Shown piece after piece: positions 17,650 through 26,650 of a stretch of 64,000 nt of DNA (its first letter is position 1; each line of letters starts with the position of its first letter). The DNA is from an uncultured Clostridia bacterium (GTDB lineage Bacteria > Bacillota > Clostridia > TANB77 > CAG-508), in assembly GCA_934120135.1 (NCBI GenBank), contig CAKOTK010000003.1, positions 132,341-196,340 of the forward strand, read 5' to 3'. A program made the position numbers and the translations under genes. The notes below the pieces were generated by a model. The model did no database searches and was not told where the DNA came from. It was given only the letters and a program-made list of their open reading frames with translations.

Positions 17650-20418
17650 TTATTTTATAGCTTCTGCACATCTATGACATAATGTAGGATGTTCTTCGTT
17701 TTCTCCTACTTCTGTTGAATATTTCCAACATCTTTCACATTTTTGTCCTTCTGCTACTTCTACTTTTACTCCAATTTTTGCATCATCTTTTCTTTCATTT
17801 TCCTTAATGTCTAATGCAGAAACTATGAATATTGTAGTTAAAAGTTCCTTGTTTTCTTTTAGGAATTCATATTCTTTTTCATCAGCAAATAAAGTAACTT
17901 TTGCATTTAATGAATGTCCTATTACTTTTTCGGCTCTTGCAACTTCTAGCTCTTTAGCTACTAATTCTTTTAATTCTAAAATATGATTCCATTTTTGCTC
18001 TAATTCTTCGTTGTCATATTCTGCTACTGCTTCTGGCCAGTCACTCAGCATAACGCTCTCAACTTGCTCATTTTTAGTATGTGGCATATATTTCCAAATT
18101 TCTTCTGCTGTAAAGCAAATCATTGGTGCAACTATTTTTACTAGAGCATCTAAAATTATATACATTGCTGTTTGTGCTGAACGTCTTTCAGTAGATTCTT
18201 TCTTTGATGTATATAATCTATCTTTTATAATGTCTAGATAGAAGTTACTCATATCTGTTACACAGAATTGGTTTACATCATGATATACTAAGTGGAAATT
18301 AAAGTTTTCGTAATTTTCTGTACAATCTTTAACTAGTTTATTTAATCTTGATAATGCCCATTTGTCTATTTCTTCCATATCTTTGTATTCTACTTTATTA
18401 TCAGGATCAAAGTCTGAAGTATTTCCTAAAATATATCTTGCTGTATTTCTTATTTTTCTGTATGCTTCACTAATTTGTTTTAATATATCTCTTGATATAC
18501 TTACATCTGATTTAAAGTCTGAAGATAATACCCATAATCTTAAGATATCTGCTCCATACTCGTCTATAATTTCTTGTGGGCTAATTCCATTTCCTAAAGA
18601 TTTAGACATTTTCATTCCTTGTGCATCAACTACCCAACCATGTGTTAGTATTGCTTTATATGGTGCAACGCCTTTAGTTGCAACAGATGTTAAAATTGAA
18701 GATTGGAACCATCCTCTATATTGGTCATGTCCTTCTAGGTATAAGTCTGCTGGGAATGGTAAGCCTCTTTCAACTAGCACTCCTTCATATGTAGAGCCTG
18801 AATCAAACCAAACATCCATAATATCTGTTTCTTTTTTGAACTCATGGCATCCACAATGTTCGCAAACTGCACCTTCTGGCATTAATTCTTTTTCATCTAA
18901 ATCAAACCAAGCATTTGAACCTTTTTCTCTAAATATTTTTGAAACCTTTTCAAAGCTTTCGTTTGTAGCATATTCTTTACCACATTCTTTACAATAGAAA
19001 ATTGGAATTGGTACACCCCAAGTACGTTGTCTTGAAATACACCAGTCATTTCTATCTTTTACCATGCTAGAAATTCTTTCTTCTCCCCATGTTGGTGTCC
19101 ACTTAACATCTTTTATAGCTTTTAAAGTTTCTTCTTTAAAGTCATTTACAGATGCAAACCATTGATCTGTTGCTCTGAATATAATTGGATTTTTACATCT
19201 CCAGCAATGTGGATATGAGTGGTTTATTTTTTCTTTTCTTAATAAGTATCCATTTTCGTCTAGCCAATTTATAATAGCATCATTTGATTTTTCATAGTAC
19301 ATACCTGCAAAAGGACCTGCACCTTCTGTTTGGTATCCTTTTCCATCAACTGTAACTATAATATCTAAGCCATTTTTAATTCCACATAAATAGTCTTCTT
19401 TACCATAGCTTGGTGCTGTATGAACTGCACCTGTACCAGTATCTAATTCAACTGCAACTGTATCATCACTTCCTAATACTACTTTTGAAGTTCTATCTAA
19501 GAATGGATGCTTACATAAAATTCCTTCTAGTTCTGTTCCATTTACAGTTTTTACAGTTTTGTAATCTGTAATGCCTACTAAATTCATAACCTCATCAACT
19601 AAACTTGTAGCCATTAATAATTTGTCTTTTCCAGTATCAACAACACTATATTCATATTCTCCACCAACTGTAATACCTGTGTTACCTGGTAATGTCCATG
19701 GAGTTGTAGTCCAAATAACTATAAATGTATCATTATCTAAAACTCCTTTTCCATCTTGTACTGGGAATTTAACATAAATTGACATTGTGTCACAGTCTTT
19801 ATATTCAATTTCTGCTTCTGCTAGAGCTGTTTCACAGTCTGTGCACCAATATACTGGTTTTAATCCTTTATAGATATAACCTTTTTTATACATTTCTGCA
19901 AATATTTCAATTTGTCTAGCTTCTAGCTCTGGTTGTAAAGTAATGTATGGATTTTTCCAGTCACCTAATACACCTAGTCTTTTGAATCCTTCTGTTTGCT
20001 TCTCAACATATTTTAAAGCAAATTCTTTACAAGTATCTCTAAATTTAGAAACACTAATTTCGTCTCTGTTTATTCCTAATGCTTGAATTGCTTTTTTCTC
20101 TGTTGGAAGTCCGTGTGTATCATAACCAGGAATATATATTGTTTGATATCCTTGTAAGCTTTTAAAACGATTTACAGTATCTTTTAATACTTTGTTTAAA
20201 GCATGACCCATATGGATTTCTCCATTTGCATATGGAGGTCCATCATGTAATATGTATGTTTTATGTCCTTCATTCTTTTTTAACATTTTTTCATACAAAT
20301 CATTTTCAAAAACCTCTTGTTCTGTTTTAGGTTCATTTTCTGGTAAATTTCCTCTCATAGGAAATTCTGTACTTGGCAAATTCAAAGTTTTGCCATAATC
20401 TTGTTTTTCATCTGCCAT
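17650..20418 (-). CDS. ileS: Isoleucyl-tRNA synthetase
   Basis: The 922-residue class I synthetase shows PPYANGEIHMGHALNK (HIGH motif), the editing-domain block TTTPWTLPGNTGI, DVWFDSGSTY, KMSKSLGNG (KMSKS) and a C-terminal zinc site CERCWKYS...CHRCAEAI. It charges tRNA-Ile. Length is typical of the bacterial short type. The start ATG has AGGAGG. A T-box leader with an ATC specifier precedes it, so expression responds to uncharged tRNA-Ile. Confidence 0.97.
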   Translation of the reverse strand: MADEKQDYGKTLNLPSTEFPMRGNLPENEPKTEQEVFENDLYEKMLKKNEGHKTYILHDGPPYANGEIHMGHALNKVLKDTVNRFKSLQGYQTIYIPGYDTHGLPTEKKAIQALGINRDEISVSKFRDTCKEFALKYVEKQTEGFKRLGVLGDWKNPYITLQPELEARQIEIFAEMYKKGYIYKGLKPVYWCTDCETALAEAEIEYKDCDTMSIYVKFPVQDGKGVLDNDTFIVIWTTTPWTLPGNTGITVGGEYEYSVVDTGKDKLLMATSLVDEVMNLVGITDYKTVKTVNGTELEGILCKHPFLDRTSKVVLGSDDTVAVELDTGTGAVHTAPSYGKEDYLCGIKNGLDIIVTVDGKGYQTEGAGPFAGMYYEKSNDAIINWLDENGYLLRKEKINHSYPHCWRCKNPIIFRATDQWFASVNDFKEETLKAIKDVKWTPTWGEERISSMVKDRNDWCISRQRTWGVPIPIFYCKECGKEYATNESFEKVSKIFREKGSNAWFDLDEKELMPEGAVCEHCGCHEFKKETDIMDVWFDSGSTYEGVLVERGLPFPADLYLEGHDQYRGWFQSSILTSVATKGVAPYKAILTHGWVVDAQGMKMSKSLGNGISPQEIIDEYGADILRLWVLSSDFKSDVSISRDILKQISEAYRKIRNTARYILGNTSDFDPDNKVEYKDMEEIDKWALSRLNKLVKDCTENYENFNFHLVYHDVNQFCVTDMSNFYLDIIKDRLYTSKKESTERRSAQTAMYIILDALVKIVAPMICFTAEEIWKYMPHTKNEQVESVMLSDWPEAVAEYDNEELEQKWNHILELKELVAKELEVARAEKVIGHSLNAKVTLFADEKEYEFLKENKELLTTIFIVSALDIKENERKDDAKIGVKVEVAEGQKCERCWKYSTEVGENEEHPTLCHRCAEAIK

Positions 20419-20479
20419 TTTATTTTCCTCCTTTTAATTTGCATATTTATCTTCTACTAGGCGTAAATTCCTAGAATAC

Positions 20480-20735
20480 AAAAAAGCCATTTCGTCACAA
20501 TATCATAGGACGAAATGGCTCAAAATTTCCGCGGTACCACCTAATTTAAAAGAATTATATTCTTTTCTCTTATTAACCTTTAACGCAGGAATACGATTTC
20601 TTTTACTGTTGTTTCAAAGAAATAGCTAAAAGGTGATAACAATAATTACCAAGTGCTTTCAAACTCTCACCATTCCGTTTGATTCTCTGTTAAGTTTTTG
20701 TAAAAATTGTGTTGTCCTTTATGATTGCTTTTTAA
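20480..20735 (-). promoter_or_regulatory. T-box riboswitch (Ile specifier)
   Basis: On the minus strand the T-box core GGTGGTACCGCGG (20541-20529) is followed by a 12-bp terminator stem (20485-20496 with 20509-20520) and six T. Upstream, after the conserved GGTGAGAG-type distal loop, the specifier ATC (20637-20635) precedes ACCTTTT, the usual context. Uncharged tRNA-Ile should stabilise the antiterminator and turn on ileS. It explains most of the gap 20419-20804. Confidence 0.93.
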
Positions 20736-20804
20736 TTAATATGTTATATAGTTTACCACTTTTATTTATGTTTGACAAGAGATTATTTGAAAAAATATTA
20801 GATT

Positions 20805-22079
20805 TTATTCTTCCCATTCAAGTTCCCAGTCTGATATTTGCACTAAATCTCCGTCTTTTATTCCTAGTGCTTTTAGTCTATCATTTATGCCTAATTCATT
20901 TAATCTTCTATGGAAATAGTGTAATGATTCGTTGTCTTCTAAGTTTACTGTTCTCATAAGTTTAGATATTACATCACCAGATACTATATACATTCCGTCT
21001 TCTTTTTTTACTGTAATGTCTTCTTTGTTTTCTAATGTATATACCTTCTTTATTTCTTCTATTTCTATTAAGTCCTCTTTTGGTAATGTTTTTAATACTT
21101 CACTTACTCTTACAAGTAGTTCTTTTACTCCTTGTTTAGTAGCAGCTGATATTTTATATATTTCTAAGCCTTTTTCTTTTGCCATTTTCTCTAGTTCTAG
21201 ATATAGTTTTTCGTCTTGCATACTGTCTACTTTGTTTGCTACTATTATTTGTTTTCTTTTACTTAATTTTTCACTATATTTCTTTAACTCTTCATTTATT
21301 ATTTCAAAGTCTTTTACAGGATTTCTTCCTTCTGTACCTGAAACATCTATTACATGAAGAAGTAATCTTGTTCTTTCAATATGACGTAAAAATTGAATTC
21401 CAAGTCCAACTCCTTGGCTTGCCCCTTCAATTATTCCTGGGATATCTGCAATAACAAAACTATCTCCATATTCTCCTTTTACTACTCCTAAGTTTGGCTC
21501 AAGTGTAGTAAAGTGATAATCTGCAATTTTTGGGGTTGCATCAGTTACAACTGACAATAGTGTTGATTTTCCTACGTTCGGAAATCCTATTAGTCCAACA
21601 TCAGCTAAAAGTTTTAATTCTAATATAAGTTCTTTTTCTTCACATTTTTCACCTTCTTGTGAAAATCTAGGTGCTTGTCTGGTAGATGTTGCAAAGTGTG
21701 AATTACCTTTTCCACCTCTGCCACCTTGTAGTATAAGTTCTTTTTGTCCTTTTTCAGATAAGTCAGCTAAAACTTTTCCAGTTTGTGCATCTTTAACAAT
21801 AGTTCCTAGAGGAACTTTTATTGTTAAATCTTCTCCACTTCTTCCATATCTATTAGCCCCTTCACCATTTTTTCCGTTTTCAGCTTTAAACTTTTTTTGA
21901 TATCTAAAGTCTATTAAGGTATTTGTATCTGGATCAACTTCAAAGTATACGTTTCCGCCTCTTCCTCCATCTCCTCCGTCTGGTCCACCTGCTGCGACAT
22001 ATTTTTCTCTACGGAAAGAAACGGCTCCATCACCGCCATTTCCTGCTTTTGCAATTATTTTTACATAGTCTGTAAACAT
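20805..22079 (-). CDS. obgE: Obg family GTPase
   Basis: A 424-residue protein. It has the Gly-rich Obg fold (about 1-158, DYVKIIAKAGNGGDGAVSFRREK), then the GTPase domain with GFPNVGKST (P-loop), TTLEPNLG, DIPGIIEGA and NKVD, and the C-terminal OCT domain (about 345-424). It is essential for 50S subunit maturation and stress control. The start is ATG 22079, 5 bases past GGAG. The trpS stop (22081) precedes it, so the two are probably translationally linked. A T-box lies downstream for ileS. Confidence 0.95.
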   Translation of the reverse strand: MFTDYVKIIAKAGNGGDGAVSFRREKYVAAGGPDGGDGGRGGNVYFEVDPDTNTLIDFRYQKKFKAENGKNGEGANRYGRSGEDLTIKVPLGTIVKDAQTGKVLADLSEKGQKELILQGGRGGKGNSHFATSTRQAPRFSQEGEKCEEKELILELKLLADVGLIGFPNVGKSTLLSVVTDATPKIADYHFTTLEPNLGVVKGEYGDSFVIADIPGIIEGASQGVGLGIQFLRHIERTRLLLHVIDVSGTEGRNPVKDFEIINEELKKYSEKLSKRKQIIVANKVDSMQDEKLYLELEKMAKEKGLEIYKISAATKQGVKELLVRVSEVLKTLPKEDLIEIEEIKKVYTLENKEDITVKKEDGMYIVSGDVISKLMRTVNLEDNESLHYFHRRLNELGINDRLKALGIKDGDLVQISDWELEWEE

Positions 22080-22080
22080 T

Positions 22081-23112
22081 TTATTCTCCTTCAAAATAAT
22101 CTAGTCTCATTGCTTTTTTAACTTTTCTCATAGTTTCTCTTGCTGTTTGTCTTGTTTTTTCTGTTCCATCCTTTAGTATTTTTTCAACTAATTCTGGTCT
22201 TTCTTCATAATATTTTCTTTTTTCTCTAATTGGTGTTAAAAATTCATTTATATTTTTAGCTAATTGTTTTTTACAAGCTACACATCCTCTTGCACCTGCT
22301 TTACATTCTTCACAAACGTTTTTAACTTCTTCCTCAGTACTAAATAGTTTGTGATAATATGCAACCATACATACATCTGGATGTCCTTTATCATCTTTTT
22401 TAATTCTAGCTGGGTCTGTTACTGCACTCATTACTTTTTTATTTATCTCTTCTTCAGTATCTGATAAATAAATAGCATTTCCTAAAGACTTACCCATTTT
22501 GTCATTTCCATCTAGTCCTTTAATTCTTTTTGCACTTGAAAGTACAGCTTCCGGTTCTGTTAAAACTTCTCCATATATGCTATTGAATTTTCTAACTATT
22601 TCTCTACATTGTTCAATTAAAGGTAATTGGTCTTCTCCTACTGGAACTAATGCGCCATCAACCACTGTAATATCTGCAGCTTGACTTACAGGGTAACCTA
22701 AAAATCCATATGTAACGCTTTCTCCAAACACATCTCTTTTTTGTGCTAGTTCAGTTTTTACAGTTGGGTTTCTTTCTAGTCTAGCTACTGTTACTAAATT
22801 AGAATAAAATACTGTAAGTTCTGCTGTCTCTGGTACCATTGATTGAATATATATTGTTGTTTTTTCCGGATCAATTCCAACTGATAAATAATCTAGTATA
22901 ACTTGCCTTACATTTTGTCTTACTTTTTCTGGATTTTCAAAATTATCTGTTAAAGCTTGAACATCTGCAATCAAAATATATGGGTCATATTCACCAGTAT
23001 TTTGCATCTCTACTCTTGTTTTTAAAGACCCAAAATAATGACCAATATGTAATCTACCTGTTGGTCTATCCCCTGTTAACATACGTTTTTTCTTTTCTTC
23101 CATTTTCATCAT
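22081..23112 (-). CDS. trpS: Tryptophanyl-tRNA synthetase
   Basis: A 343-residue class I synthetase with GDRPTGRLHIGHYFGSLK (HIGH motif), the Trp-binding stretch around YPVSQAADI, and KMGKSLGN (KMSKS variant). A Cys cluster CEECKAGARGCVACKK sits in the C-terminal part, a metal-binding-like insertion seen in some Firmicutes enzymes. Two further in-frame ATGs at 23109 and 23103 are possible starts; the last has the best spacing to AAGGG. It forms a pair with obgE. Confidence 0.95.
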   Translation of the reverse strand: MMKMEEKKKRMLTGDRPTGRLHIGHYFGSLKTRVEMQNTGEYDPYILIADVQALTDNFENPEKVRQNVRQVILDYLSVGIDPEKTTIYIQSMVPETAELTVFYSNLVTVARLERNPTVKTELAQKRDVFGESVTYGFLGYPVSQAADITVVDGALVPVGEDQLPLIEQCREIVRKFNSIYGEVLTEPEAVLSSAKRIKGLDGNDKMGKSLGNAIYLSDTEEEINKKVMSAVTDPARIKKDDKGHPDVCMVAYYHKLFSTEEEVKNVCEECKAGARGCVACKKQLAKNINEFLTPIREKRKYYEERPELVEKILKDGTEKTRQTARETMRKVKKAMRLDYFEGE

Positions 23113-23286
23113 CCCTTCTTCAAAAGCTTATATTTCTTCTAATCTATCTCTTAAATTCTATTATATATTCATTTTTTGTTATATATATCTTCTGATAACC
23201 CGAATTTCATTATCTTTCCCCTTATATAGTATGTTTATATTATATTCTAGTATCAATATATTTTCAAGTATTTTAATTTAAACTTT

Positions 23287-23991
23287 TTATCTCTCTTCTT
23301 GTTCTTTTTGTTTGACTTGCTCTTTAAAGCTTTCTGCAAGTTGTGTGAAGTATTGTTCTACTTCTTCTACTGTAGTTTGTTCATTTACTGGCATTCTTAA
23401 TATTACTGATTGAAGTGAATACATCGCCCAATTATATGCTAATACTATATGCCTTTTATAAAATTCTGCTAATCTTTTATCATATCTTACATTTTTAGGT
23501 ATCTTATTTTCCGGTACTTCTTGTTGCAAAGATTTATAATCATATTTTCCAACTTTTAACCCATATTCTAAGTTTTGTATTTCACATGGTTGAACAAACC
23601 ATACTCCTTTTTCACCAATTCTAACATTATTTTTATCTTTTCTTTCTTCTAACTTAAACAACCAGTCTTTGTTTTCGTCTGATAAACTGTTAAAGTCAAG
23701 CATTATCCAAGCATAGCCTTTTCCGGCTTCATCAAACATTACTGGTGAAATTATAGTATCTCCATCTTTGGTTTTATATAAATTTTCTTTTTCTTTTGGT
23801 TCTTCTCCTTGGTGTAAAACATTATTTTTATTTGCACTACTCATTAGAGTTTTGATACCTTTTTTTCTAAAAGCTAAGCAAGCTTTTCTTAGAGGTAATT
23901 CTATAATCTCTTCTATAGCATCTTCTGCATCTTTTCTTTCTAACAAGTTTGTTCCCATTTTATCTATTGGATTTATCTCAGATATTAACAT
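23287..23991 (-). CDS. Conserved-looking protein of unknown function
   Basis: A soluble 234-residue protein with no membrane helix or signal. It has a mixed alpha/beta middle (GKGYAWIMLDFNSLSDENK, GEKGVWFVQPCEIQ, LEYGLKVGKYDYKSL) and a C-terminal Glu/Gln-rich coiled tail. I do not recognise a family. Codon use matches the neighbours and a ribosome site is present, so it is a real gene. A terminator and composition break separate it from the acetate kinase. Confidence 0.6.
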   Translation of the reverse strand: MLISEINPIDKMGTNLLERKDAEDAIEEIIELPLRKACLAFRKKGIKTLMSSANKNNVLHQGEEPKEKENLYKTKDGDTIISPVMFDEAGKGYAWIMLDFNSLSDENKDWLFKLEERKDKNNVRIGEKGVWFVQPCEIQNLEYGLKVGKYDYKSLQQEVPENKIPKNVRYDKRLAEFYKRHIVLAYNWAMYSLQSVILRMPVNEQTTVEEVEQYFTQLAESFKEQVKQKEQEER

Positions 23992-24045
23992 TTTTATTTC
24001 TCCTAAATATTTATATCATATATTTTATCACACTTTAAAAAAATA

Positions 24046-24073
24046 TACAAAATAGCAGGCAATTGCCTGCTAT
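24046..24073 (-). terminator. Terminator after acetate kinase
   Basis: A 22-base perfect palindrome (24052-24073) right after the ackA stop, followed on the minus strand by TTTTG and more T. Confidence 0.7.
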
Positions 24074-24085
24074 CTTGTAACTAAA

Positions 24086-25255
24086 TTACTTTTCCAATAC
24101 CGCCTTTGCCATTGCCAATTCTTCATTGGCAGGGATTATGATCACAGGAATGTAGGAATATTCATGATCTGAAACCTTTTTCGGATCATCATCCAGCGGA
24201 ATACCAATTCCTTCAAAGCCACTGAAAATTTTACGAAGAATTTCAGTGTCATTTTCGGCAATTCCACCGGAACACACGATGGCGTCAACGTTGTAATCAA
24301 GTTCCGCCACGTATGCGCCTACAGTTTTGCGAACTTCATTGACAAATCTGTCAATGGCAATGTTCGCCATTTCGTCTCCTTCTTCAGCCAGTTTTTTGAC
24401 ATTCCTCATGTCAGCTTCACCGGTGAGTCCATAGAAGCCTGACTTCTTAGTCAAAACTTCCATTACTTTGTCCACAGTCCCATAGCGTTTTACCAGTTTA
24501 GGCAGAACGCCTGGGTCAATGTGTCCGCACCGTGTGGCCATCATCAGGCCATCTGTTGGAGTATATCCCATGGTTGTGTCAATGCTTTTGCCGTTTTTAA
24601 CAGCATTAGCGCTGCAGCCTCCACCAAGGTGGAGTAGGATAAGGTTAACCTCATCCACAGGAATATCCAGCATTTCTGCCGCTCTCTTGGTATTGTCCAT
24701 GTATACAATTCCATGAGCACCAAATGCTTTGATTCCCATTTCAAAGCATTCTTTCGGCAGTGCATACATTTGATTCATCATAGGCATGGTTGAATGCCAA
24801 CCTGTGTCAAACATATAATAATGTTTGGCATTGGGGAACATCTTCTGTGCTGCTTTAGACACCTCCAAAGCAGGAGGGTTGTGGTTTGGTGCCAGATTGA
24901 TGTTTCTTTCGAACTCTTTCTGAACATTCGCCGTGATTTCAATAGGAGCAGGGCTCTGCAAAAGTTCTCCTCCATTGACCGCTCGATTCACCACAGCGAT
25001 AATTTCATCCGAATAGCTGAAACTCTCTGCCTTCTTGAACCGATTGATTCCATCATTAAACGCCTCTGTGTGAGTCGAAAAAGGTACGTCATGCACATAT
25101 TTGTGCGCTCCGAATTTCACAGTCGCCTTCTTTACATCCTTCTCCCACCGGTACTCAGCGAGAGGAGTTGTCTGTCCATCTTGAATGGCGAAGTCATCAA
25201 AAATTGCCATCTTAATAGAAGTACTGCCTGCATTTACTGAAATAATTTTTCCCAT
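24086..25255 (-). CDS. ackA: Divergent acetate kinase of foreign base composition
   Basis: A 389-residue ASKHA-fold kinase making acetyl phosphate from acetate and ATP, or the reverse. Family anchors are clear: SVNAGSTSIK, HNPP, FDTGWHST, LHLGGGCS, DTTMGYTPTDGLMMATRCGHIDPG and the closing NEEL. Several canonical residues differ: HRVVHGGE reads NRAVNGGE, YGFHGTSH reads AFGAHGIVY, and the Asn of LGNGAS is Gly. Its GC content (roughly 47 percent) is far above the window's about 29 percent and changes exactly at the ORF edges, indicating horizontal gain. It uses CGG three times (residues 36, 72, 242). No pta gene is adjacent. A perfect promoter and palindrome precede it. Confidence 0.85.
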   Translation of the reverse strand: MGKIISVNAGSTSIKMAIFDDFAIQDGQTTPLAEYRWEKDVKKATVKFGAHKYVHDVPFSTHTEAFNDGINRFKKAESFSYSDEIIAVVNRAVNGGELLQSPAPIEITANVQKEFERNINLAPNHNPPALEVSKAAQKMFPNAKHYYMFDTGWHSTMPMMNQMYALPKECFEMGIKAFGAHGIVYMDNTKRAAEMLDIPVDEVNLILLHLGGGCSANAVKNGKSIDTTMGYTPTDGLMMATRCGHIDPGVLPKLVKRYGTVDKVMEVLTKKSGFYGLTGEADMRNVKKLAEEGDEMANIAIDRFVNEVRKTVGAYVAELDYNVDAIVCSGGIAENDTEILRKIFSGFEGIGIPLDDDPKKVSDHEYSYIPVIIIPANEELAMAKAVLEK

Positions 25256-25285
25256 GTTGTCAATCTCCTTTTGTTGTTTTAAAGT

Positions 25286-25317
25286 AATTTAGTTACTTTA
25301 AATAAAGTAACTAAATT
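25286..25317. promoter_or_regulatory. 32-bp perfect palindrome at the ackA transcription start
   Basis: Two perfect 15-bp arms (25286-25300 and 25303-25317) separated by two bases. The left end on the minus strand begins 3 bases after the -10 box, so the palindrome covers the expected start point and early 5' leader. It may be an operator or a 5'-terminal RNA hairpin. Confidence 0.7.
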
Positions 25318-25319
25318 CT

Positions 25320-25348
25320 ATTATAACACACATTTACCTTCTTGGCAA
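25320..25348 (-). promoter_or_regulatory. ackA promoter
   Basis: TTGCCA (25348-25343), 17-base spacer, TATAAT (25325-25320) on the minus strand. Predicted start near 25313. Confidence 0.75.
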
Positions 25349-25374
25349 TATTTTGTATTTTTATGTCGATTTTT

Positions 25375-26493
25375 CTAATTTTTCTGCCAATTATCAATTT
25401 TCTCCCATGATAAATTTTCTTTTCCAAAGTGTCCATAGTTTGTAGTTTGTTTATATATTGGCTTTTTTAAGTCTAAATATTTTATTATTCCATTTGGGGT
25501 TAAATCAAATTTTTCTTTTATCAATTCCACTATTTTTTCTTCTGGGATAGTGCCTGTCCCAAATGTATCTACATATACTGATAATGGTTGCTCCATTCCT
25601 ATTGCATATGATACTTGAATTTCACATTTTTTAGCATATCCATTTGCTACTATATTTTTTGCAATATGTCTTAACATATAACTTGCACTTCTGTCTACTT
25701 TACTTGCATCTTTTCCAGAAAATGCTCCTCCACCGTGTCTACTATAACCACCATAAGTATCTACTATTAACTTTCTTCCTGTAAGTCCTGTATCTCCTAG
25801 AGGTCCACCTATTACAAATCTTCCTGTTGGATTTACGTATATTTTTGTATTTTCATCAATATATTTTCCTGGTACTATTGGTTTTATAACCTTTTCTATT
25901 ATATCTTGTTTCATTTGTTCCATATCCACATCTGCTAGGTGTTGATTTGAAATTAGTATTGTTTCTATTCTTTTTGGTTTATCATTTTCATATTCCACAG
26001 TTACTTGTGTTTTTCCATCTGGTCTTAAATATGGTATTATGTTTTCTTTTCTAACCTTTGTTAATTGCTTAGCCAATTTATGTGCCATATCAATTGCAAA
26101 TGGCATATAGTTTTCCGTTTCGTCACAGGCATATCCAAACATAATCCCTTGGTCACCTGCTCCTCCAACATCTACGCCCATTGCAATATCACCACTTTGT
26201 GTTGTGATATTTGTTTCTACTTTGCAAGTACGATAATCAATGTCTGTCTGTTCATTGTCATAACCTATTTGTTTCATAGTTTCTCTCGCAATTTTTTCTG
26301 CATCAATTTTAGCATTAGTGGTAATTTGACCTGCTATTGTAATTAAATTTTTCGAAGCAAAGGTTTCAATTGCCACTCTTGAATTTTCGTCTTGTTCAAG
26401 ACATGCATCCAAAATACTATCTGATATTAAATCACATAATTTGTCTGGATGTCCTTCTGTTACGCTTTCTGAAGTAAATAAATAATTCTTCAT
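25375..26493 (-). CDS. metK: S-adenosylmethionine synthetase
   Basis: The 372-residue MetK makes S-adenosylmethionine from ATP and methionine. Visible signatures: FTSESVTEGHPDKLCDLISD, the methionine loop region, GAGDQGIMFGYA, GGPLGDTGLTGRKLIVDTYGG and GGGAFSGKD (phosphate-binding). It is slightly shorter than the usual 380-400 residues, by loop trimming only. Start ATG follows GGAGGAG. It is transcribed away from the M23 peptidase gene, with a likely promoter at 26578-26605. It supplies the cofactor used by queA and trmR-like genes in this window. Confidence 0.96.
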   Translation of the reverse strand: MKNYLFTSESVTEGHPDKLCDLISDSILDACLEQDENSRVAIETFASKNLITIAGQITTNAKIDAEKIARETMKQIGYDNEQTDIDYRTCKVETNITTQSGDIAMGVDVGGAGDQGIMFGYACDETENYMPFAIDMAHKLAKQLTKVRKENIIPYLRPDGKTQVTVEYENDKPKRIETILISNQHLADVDMEQMKQDIIEKVIKPIVPGKYIDENTKIYVNPTGRFVIGGPLGDTGLTGRKLIVDTYGGYSRHGGGAFSGKDASKVDRSASYMLRHIAKNIVANGYAKKCEIQVSYAIGMEQPLSVYVDTFGTGTIPEEKIVELIKEKFDLTPNGIIKYLDLKKPIYKQTTNYGHFGKENLSWEKIDNWQKN

Positions 26494-26577
26494 AATTAGC
26501 TCCTCCTTTTTATAGTATAAATCTGGTTAGAAAAGAATTATAATTATTTTTTAACCAGTTAAATTTGTGGCATTTAA

Positions 26578-26605
26578 ATTATATCACTATAGTATTTAAA
26601 TGTAA
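26578..26605 (-). promoter_or_regulatory. Possible metK promoter
   Basis: TTACAT (26605-26600), 16-base spacer, TATAAT (26583-26578) on the minus strand. An imperfect hairpin (about 26525-26563) lies in the leader; I could not match it to a SAM riboswitch class. Confidence 0.45.
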
Positions 26606-26650
26606 TCATATTTTTTAGTTTTTTTCATAAATTTATATTGGTGAATTTTA

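Noticed and set aside
26519..26567. Hairpin in the metK leader as a SAM riboswitch
   Set aside because: The pairing is imperfect and lacks the signatures of the SAM-I, SAM-II or SMK classes.
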